DNA from: Saccharomyces mikatae IFO 1815 | Taxonomy: Eukaryota; Ascomycota; Saccharomycetes; Saccharomycetales; Saccharomycetaceae | Assembly (NCBI RefSeq): GCF_947241705.1 | Contig: NC_079267.1 | Span: 584,501-648,500 of the forward strand | Direction: 5' to 3' | DNA length: 64,000 bases | Shown: in pieces, positions 59,553-64,000 of the stretch | Layout: every line of letters begins with the position of its first letter | Numbering within the stretch: position 1 is the first letter of the stretch | The notes under the pieces: generated by a model | What the model saw: only the letters and a program-made list of their open reading frames with translations | What the model was told of the DNA's origin: nothing | Database searches by the model: none | Position numbers and translations under genes: made by a program

Positions 59553-61346
59553 ATGAGTTTCGGTACTAAAGTCTCTAAGTTTTTGAGATTTTTGGAAATC
59601 CCTGTTGAAAATAGGGAATCCGTGAGTTTTTTGAAGAACCCTGATTTGCAACCTATCAAGGCTGCCAATCAAACATGGGGGTTCTGGTCCAATTTTGCAT
59701 ACTGGGGTGTTATGTCTTTTTCGGTTGGTACATGGATTAGTGGTTCATCCGCATTGACCGTTGGGCTAAGTTACCCAGAAACCATTGGTACATTTATTGT
59801 TGGTGACGTGCTGACCATTTTTTTTACGTTGGCCAACTCGTGTCCCGGTTATGACTGGAAGGTCGGTTATACGCTGGCTCAAAGATTTGTTTTCGGTATT
59901 TACGGTTCTGCCTTTGGTATTATTATCAGAATTCTGATGAGTATTGTCAATTATGGTTCTAATGCATGGTTGGGTGGCCTTTGTGTCAACATGATCTTGG
60001 ATTCGTGGTCTCATCACTACTTGCATTTGCCCAACACTTTGACTTCGAAAGTTGCCATGACCACCAAGGAATTGATCGGTTTTATTATTTTCCACGTCCT
60101 CACCGCATTCTGTTACTTGATGAAACCTTACCACATGAACTACATTTTGATTTGGTCGTGTGTGGCTACTTTCTTCTCCATGTTGGGTATTGTGATCTAC
60201 TTGACTAAAAATGCACATGGTGTTGGTGACTTGTTTACCTCCACAGAGTCCACCGCAAAAGGTTCCACCAAAGCTTGGGCTTGGGTTTACATGATCTCAT
60301 ACTGGTTCGGTTGTGTCTCTCCAGGTTCCACCAACCAAAGTGACTATTCGAGATTCGGTTCTTCTAACTGGGCAATCTGGGTTGGTACTATTTGCGCATT
60401 ATTGATTCCTACAACTTTAATTCCAGTTTTCGGTATCATTGGTGCATCTGCCTCTGAAAAGTTATATGATCAACAATTTTGGATGCCCATGGATATTTTC
60501 GACTATTGGTTAAAAGATAACTATTCTGCAGGTGCTCGTGCGGGCGCCTTTTTCTGCGGTGTCTCCTTTGTCTTATCTCAAATGTCTTACACCATCTCCA
60601 ACTGTGGTTTTGCCAGTGGTATGGATTTGGCCGGTTTGCTACCTAAGTACGTTGACATCAAGAGAGGTGCTCTTTTCGCTGCATGCGTATCCTGGGCTTG
60701 TTTACCATGGAACTTTTACAACTCTTCTTCTACTTTCTTGACTGTCATGAGTTCTTTCGGTATCGTCATGACTCCTATCATTTCCGTTATGATTTGTGAT
60801 AACTTCATTATTAGGAAAAGACAATACTCTGTTACTAATGCCTTTATTCTAAAGGGTGAGTACTACTTCACTAAGGGTGTCAATTGGAGAGCCATCGTTG
60901 CCTGGGTTTGTGGTATGACTCCCGGTTTACCTGGTATTGCTTGGGAAGTCAACAACAATTATTTCCACAATGCAGGTATTGTCAACTTCTACTACGGTGA
61001 TTCCTTCTTTTCGTTTTTGATTTCTTTCTTTGTCTACTGGGGGTTGTGCTTTTTCTTCCCATTCAAAATCACTGTTAAACAGGATGACAAGGACTACTAT
61101 GGTGCCTTCACTGACGAAGAAGCAAGAAAGAAGGGCATGGTTCCATTCAGTGAAATTTCTGAAGAAGAAATCCGTGCTTACACACTAGGCGAAGGTTACA
61201 CGACCGGCCACGAATATAAACCTGAGGGTTCTGATGATGAAGTGCCTGAATTGGTCAAAACTAGCTCGGAAAACACCAACGAGTTTGAAATTATTCATAA
61301 GGATAATGAAAAGCACTCTTCATCTACCAGTGAAAAAGCTGTCTAG
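59553..61346 (+). CDS. THI7: Thi7, plasma-membrane thiamine transporter
   Basis: The 597-residue permease of the NCS1 family imports thiamine with protons. Twelve membrane spans can be counted, from WGFWSNFAYWGVMSFSVGTW to FFSFLISFFVYWGLCFFFPF. The family signature PGSTNQSDYSRFG is present in the middle loop. The N-terminal PIKAANQTWGFWSNF and the acidic C-terminal tail match S. cerevisiae Thi7 (598). Thi72 and Nrt1 are close paralogs; position next to FAR10 supports THI7. Thiamine repression through Thi2/Thi3/Pdc2 is known for the S. cerevisiae gene. Confidence 0.96.
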   Translation: MSFGTKVSKFLRFLEIPVENRESVSFLKNPDLQPIKAANQTWGFWSNFAYWGVMSFSVGTWISGSSALTVGLSYPETIGTFIVGDVLTIFFTLANSCPGYDWKVGYTLAQRFVFGIYGSAFGIIIRILMSIVNYGSNAWLGGLCVNMILDSWSHHYLHLPNTLTSKVAMTTKELIGFIIFHVLTAFCYLMKPYHMNYILIWSCVATFFSMLGIVIYLTKNAHGVGDLFTSTESTAKGSTKAWAWVYMISYWFGCVSPGSTNQSDYSRFGSSNWAIWVGTICALLIPTTLIPVFGIIGASASEKLYDQQFWMPMDIFDYWLKDNYSAGARAGAFFCGVSFVLSQMSYTISNCGFASGMDLAGLLPKYVDIKRGALFAACVSWACLPWNFYNSSSTFLTVMSSFGIVMTPIISVMICDNFIIRKRQYSVTNAFILKGEYYFTKGVNWRAIVAWVCGMTPGLPGIAWEVNNNYFHNAGIVNFYYGDSFFSFLISFFVYWGLCFFFPFKITVKQDDKDYYGAFTDEEARKKGMVPFSEISEEEIRAYTLGEGYTTGHEYKPEGSDDEVPELVKTSSENTNEFEIIHKDNEKHSSSTSEKAV

Positions 61347-61995
61347 TGGCAAAAAAATATCCAGTAAAACGGAGGCACTACAGATACCAAAGAAAAACTT
61401 TCTCCCTTTCATTTAATAGCTCTCTGCACTAATTTATTCAACTACGAGATTTTCTTCGTTCACTTTTTAATATTAAATAATAGCTCTCTTCTCAGTTATA
61501 GCATGTATATTACGTATAATACAAATTAAACTATAAAAAAAAAGGAAAAAAATAACAACAATAAAGTGAGAAACTTCGTCATGTTGTAAACAGCGGACAG
61601 CAGTCGATTCCCATCCCTTGGGTATAGTCTGGTAACGTCCAAATGTCATTTTTCAATAACAAACAATGTTGTGCTAGAAGGGGCGAAAGTTTCGATCATC
61701 CCGTCCAAATTAAAACTTTCTAGAAAGTCACCTGGCATTACTCGACTTTGTTTCTTCTCATCTGTATACTGTATACCTTCCTCTGCCTCATCTGTCATTT
61801 GTTTTTGGTCGGATATTTGTGCTGCTCGACATCTGAAATTTCACTTGTTTACCACAACGGAAAGCAATTCAAAATTTTGTTCGTCAAACTCATAAGTACT
61901 ACGTGAGCACAAAATACAGACCAGTGCAAAAAACTAACCTCCAACAGAAAACCTGCCATTGGTTATATTGAAGATTGTGTATATAATCAAGTTTA
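61347..61995. other. THI7-FAR10 spacer
   Basis: 649 bp between two genes on the same strand. An A-rich run lies at about 61536-61556. No RNA gene or repeat is seen. The open frame at 61671-61895 is not supported by any recognisable sequence. Confidence 0.5.
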
Positions 61996-63429
61996 ATGAC
62001 TGGTCCTGGACCCGAGTTCAATAAAGAGGAACACCCCAATTCTCCGGGCAAGAAACCCAAAAGAGATAACACTATACCCAAAAATGCAAAACTAGCTAAT
62101 GTATTTGGTAGCTCACCGAAACGGTTAGTTGAGAAACACGATAAAAGAATAACTGACCCAACGATAAACTATTTTCCGCACAGCATGTCAAGAGCACCAA
62201 GGAGAAAATATGTTTACATTTTAGTGCTCGCACCACTAAATGGAACGTTTGAGAGCAAACACGTGGTAATACCATTTAAACCAGATGGGCTAAAATTGGG
62301 GAGACCTGTTGCTAATAGTAACAATAACTCTAATTCATCACTCAGAAGTGGTAAAAGGCTAGATCCACACACTTTTTCCCAAGTAAGGTCCAACAATGGT
62401 AATTTCGATTCAAGAGTACTCTCCAGGAATCATGCATTGCTAAGTTGCGATCCTCTTACAGGAAAAGTATATATAAGAGACCTAAAATCTAGTAATGGTA
62501 CATTTATTAATGGTCAGAGAATTGGCTCCAGTGATGTAGAAATCAAAGTGGGCGATGTAATAGATCTGGGCACCGATATAGATACGAAGATTGAGCATCA
62601 AAAGATAAGTGCCATGGTGGAAGAACTATTTGTACAACCATTACTAGAATCACCACTTTTTGAAAATGATGACAATGATGATTGCGGTACAATCTCCAAA
62701 AGGGAAGAGGCTGCTGCCATAACAAGTCACGTATATGGAGATGCTAACAATTTAGAATTGGAAGAAGTTATCATGGGGTCAGATACAGAAATACTAAGTG
62801 GTATTTTTATCAATAATTGTATTGGTACAAGCCCCACTTTGTCTAATATCATCAAGACTCTGGCAACAGAAATTTTATTCTCGAAATGCGACAATTCCAA
62901 ATTACAGTCGATGGAGATTTTCTTAATTAATTATACGACTCACCTAGAATACACAAACAAACTTCTGGTGGAAAGAAACGATCAGCAACTAGTAAAGCTA
63001 CAAAATGGATTAAGAAGGAAACTATCAGGGAAATATGAAAAGATCATCGAGGAAAACAGAAATCAAATAAAACAGTTGCAAAAGGATTCTATGTTTTTCA
63101 AATCTGCATTCGAAATGAAAAAATTATGGAACAATCAAAAACAAAAAAGCATAGAAAGGGAAATAGAAGACTTGAAAACTCGGTTGGAAGTGGAGCGATA
63201 TAAAAATTCACAAATTATCAAGAACAAACTGAAGGAACAAGAAATCTCAGCTGCATCTAGGAAAAAGAACGACGTGCATGACACGAAAAGCGTTCCGGGC
63301 GTAAGTCCTAAGAGTGTTAACAAATATAGCATCAAAAATGTACTAAATGATCATTTTACGTTATTAACTTTTGGGACTATTTCTATTGGGATCATAGCTA
63401 TCATGTTCAAATTTTTCACTCCAAGCTAG
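61996..63429 (+). CDS. FAR10: Far10, FHA-domain tail-anchored protein of the Far/STRIPAK complex
   Basis: The 477-residue protein belongs to the Far3-Far7-Far8-Far9-Far10-Far11 complex that supports pheromone arrest and opposes TORC2. An FHA domain covers about 75-190 ([40 protein letters not shown]). A coiled coil spans about 330-420 (rich in Gln, Lys and Glu), and a C-terminal membrane anchor lies at about 455-473 ([20 protein letters not shown]). The length fits S. cerevisiae Far10 (478). Its paralog is Far9 (Vps64). Far10 converges with LIP2. Confidence 0.95.
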   Translation: MTGPGPEFNKEEHPNSPGKKPKRDNTIPKNAKLANVFGSSPKRLVEKHDKRITDPTINYFPHSMSRAPRRKYVYILVLAPLNGTFESKHVVIPFKPDGLKLGRPVANSNNNSNSSLRSGKRLDPHTFSQVRSNNGNFDSRVLSRNHALLSCDPLTGKVYIRDLKSSNGTFINGQRIGSSDVEIKVGDVIDLGTDIDTKIEHQKISAMVEELFVQPLLESPLFENDDNDDCGTISKREEAAAITSHVYGDANNLELEEVIMGSDTEILSGIFINNCIGTSPTLSNIIKTLATEILFSKCDNSKLQSMEIFLINYTTHLEYTNKLLVERNDQQLVKLQNGLRRKLSGKYEKIIEENRNQIKQLQKDSMFFKSAFEMKKLWNNQKQKSIEREIEDLKTRLEVERYKNSQIIKNKLKEQEISAASRKKNDVHDTKSVPGVSPKSVNKYSIKNVLNDHFTLLTFGTISIGIIAIMFKFFTPS

Positions 63430-63568
63430 CATCCTAAATCACAAAACATATCCTCCTCAGCTTTCAGGTCAAAGATCAAAGATTAATATATACATACGCA
63501 TACAAGTAATAGATATTTACACGTAAACATCCTTTTACTTCAAGGAAGCATGAAAGGCATCTGTAACA

Positions 63569-64000
63569 TCATTGGTTGGCCCTCAAAGTATTGATGTCAT
63601 CAATTTGCATTCTTTCCAAGGTCTTTATCCCCAGCAACTTTGTCATTTCTTTAACAAAGCTAATAGCTATACTCTGCACATCAACAGCAGCATCGGATCG
63701 TTGTTCCATAATTGAAGTAGTTGGAGTGTTTTTCAAACCACACATTTCAAAATTATTCATGTACGATAAATCTGTATTCACATTTATTGCCACCCCATGT
63801 GATGTTATAGAACGTCTGACGTGTATTCCAATGCTGGCAATTTTTTTTTCGCCATTTTCAACCCACACTCCAGTTTCCTTAGTTGTTAGAGCATCCAAGT
63901 CCAAGGTTTTATTGGTATTGTTGCCCATCTTAGTGTTCTTCAACGTTTTTATGGTGGCCTGCTCAATACATGAAACTAAGCATTTCGCAGGAAAACTTTG
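63569..64000 (-). CDS. LIP2: Lip2, octanoyltransferase, 3' part only
   Basis: The last 143 codons and the stop of the gene lie in the window; the frame is still open at the right edge, where it reads QSFPAKCLVSCIEQATIKTL. This lipoyl(octanoyl) transferase moves octanoate from acyl carrier protein onto mitochondrial enzymes such as the glycine-cleavage H protein before lipoylation. The conserved TGVWVENGEKKIASIGIHVR contains the family's catalytic lysine region, followed by THGVAINV-type residues (SHGVAINVNTDLSYMN). The N-terminus and mitochondrial targeting signal are outside the window. Confidence 0.95.
   Translation of the reverse strand, partial: QSFPAKCLVSCIEQATIKTLKNTKMGNNTNKTLDLDALTTKETGVWVENGEKKIASIGIHVRRSITSHGVAINVNTDLSYMNNFEMCGLKNTPTTSIMEQRSDAAVDVQSIAISFVKEMTKLLGIKTLERMQIDDINTLRANQ

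Noticed and set aside
1-64000. CRISPR array, bacterial operon, prophage or novel defence system
   Set aside because: All genes are recognised yeast chromosome genes in conserved order; the only mobile DNA is LTR retrotransposon material.

Overview
The window is nuclear DNA of a budding yeast of the Saccharomyces sensu stricto group. Gene order and strands follow the right arm of S. cerevisiae chromosome XII from ENT2 (YLR206W) to LIP2 (YLR239C). It is probably not S. cerevisiae itself. Compared with the S. cerevisiae proteins as I remember them, Cdc42 looks identical and Hrd3 is close to 90% identical, while Est1, the Clb4 N-terminus and Ifh1 differ much more and Top3 is 11 residues shorter. 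That fits a sister species such as S. mikatae, S. jurei or S. kudriavzevii better than S. paradoxus, but the species call is inference.

Layout. Positions 1-24 kb hold ENT2, HRD3, SEC13, PNP1, CLB4, ATG38 (one intron, six-codon first exon), TUB4, CRR1, FRE1, CDC123, CPR6, COA4, MSC3 and CCC1. Positions 24-38 kb hold RSA3, UTP13, IFH1, the F-box gene YLR224W, YLR225C, BUR2 and ADY4. Positions 38.6-45.6 kb are a retrotransposon landing site upstream of an intron-bearing tRNA-Leu(UAG). A young, whole-looking Ty1/Ty2-type element lies inside a solo LTR, which lies inside an older LTR remnant. ECM22 and CDC42 follow, separated by a 1.6-kb gene-free gap. Positions 50.9-52.9 kb are a second landing site upstream of an intron-bearing tRNA-Ile(UAU), made only of solo LTRs nested four deep. 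BNA5, EST1, TOP3, THI7, FAR10 and the 3' part of LIP2 close the window.

The genes are ordinary single-copy housekeeping genes, not an operon. Several pairs share a theme. FRE1 (iron/copper uptake) and CCC1 (vacuolar iron storage) carry the expected Mac1/Aft-type and Yap5-type motifs. RSA3, UTP13 and IFH1 all serve ribosome production. CRR1 and ADY4 act in sporulation, and both have a perfect middle-sporulation element upstream. EST1 and TOP3 are divergent genes for telomere and genome maintenance.

The most unusual content is the layered LTR record at the two tRNA genes. Nearly every layer still has its own 5-bp target duplication, so the order of insertion can be read directly: Ty1/2-type and Ty4-like insertions alternated. 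I saw no sign of a wholly new gene system. The other points worth checking are short upstream reading frames (ATG38, YLR224W, MSC3), a repeated TATA-like element in the ECM22-CDC42 gap, and a repeated motif inside Msc3.
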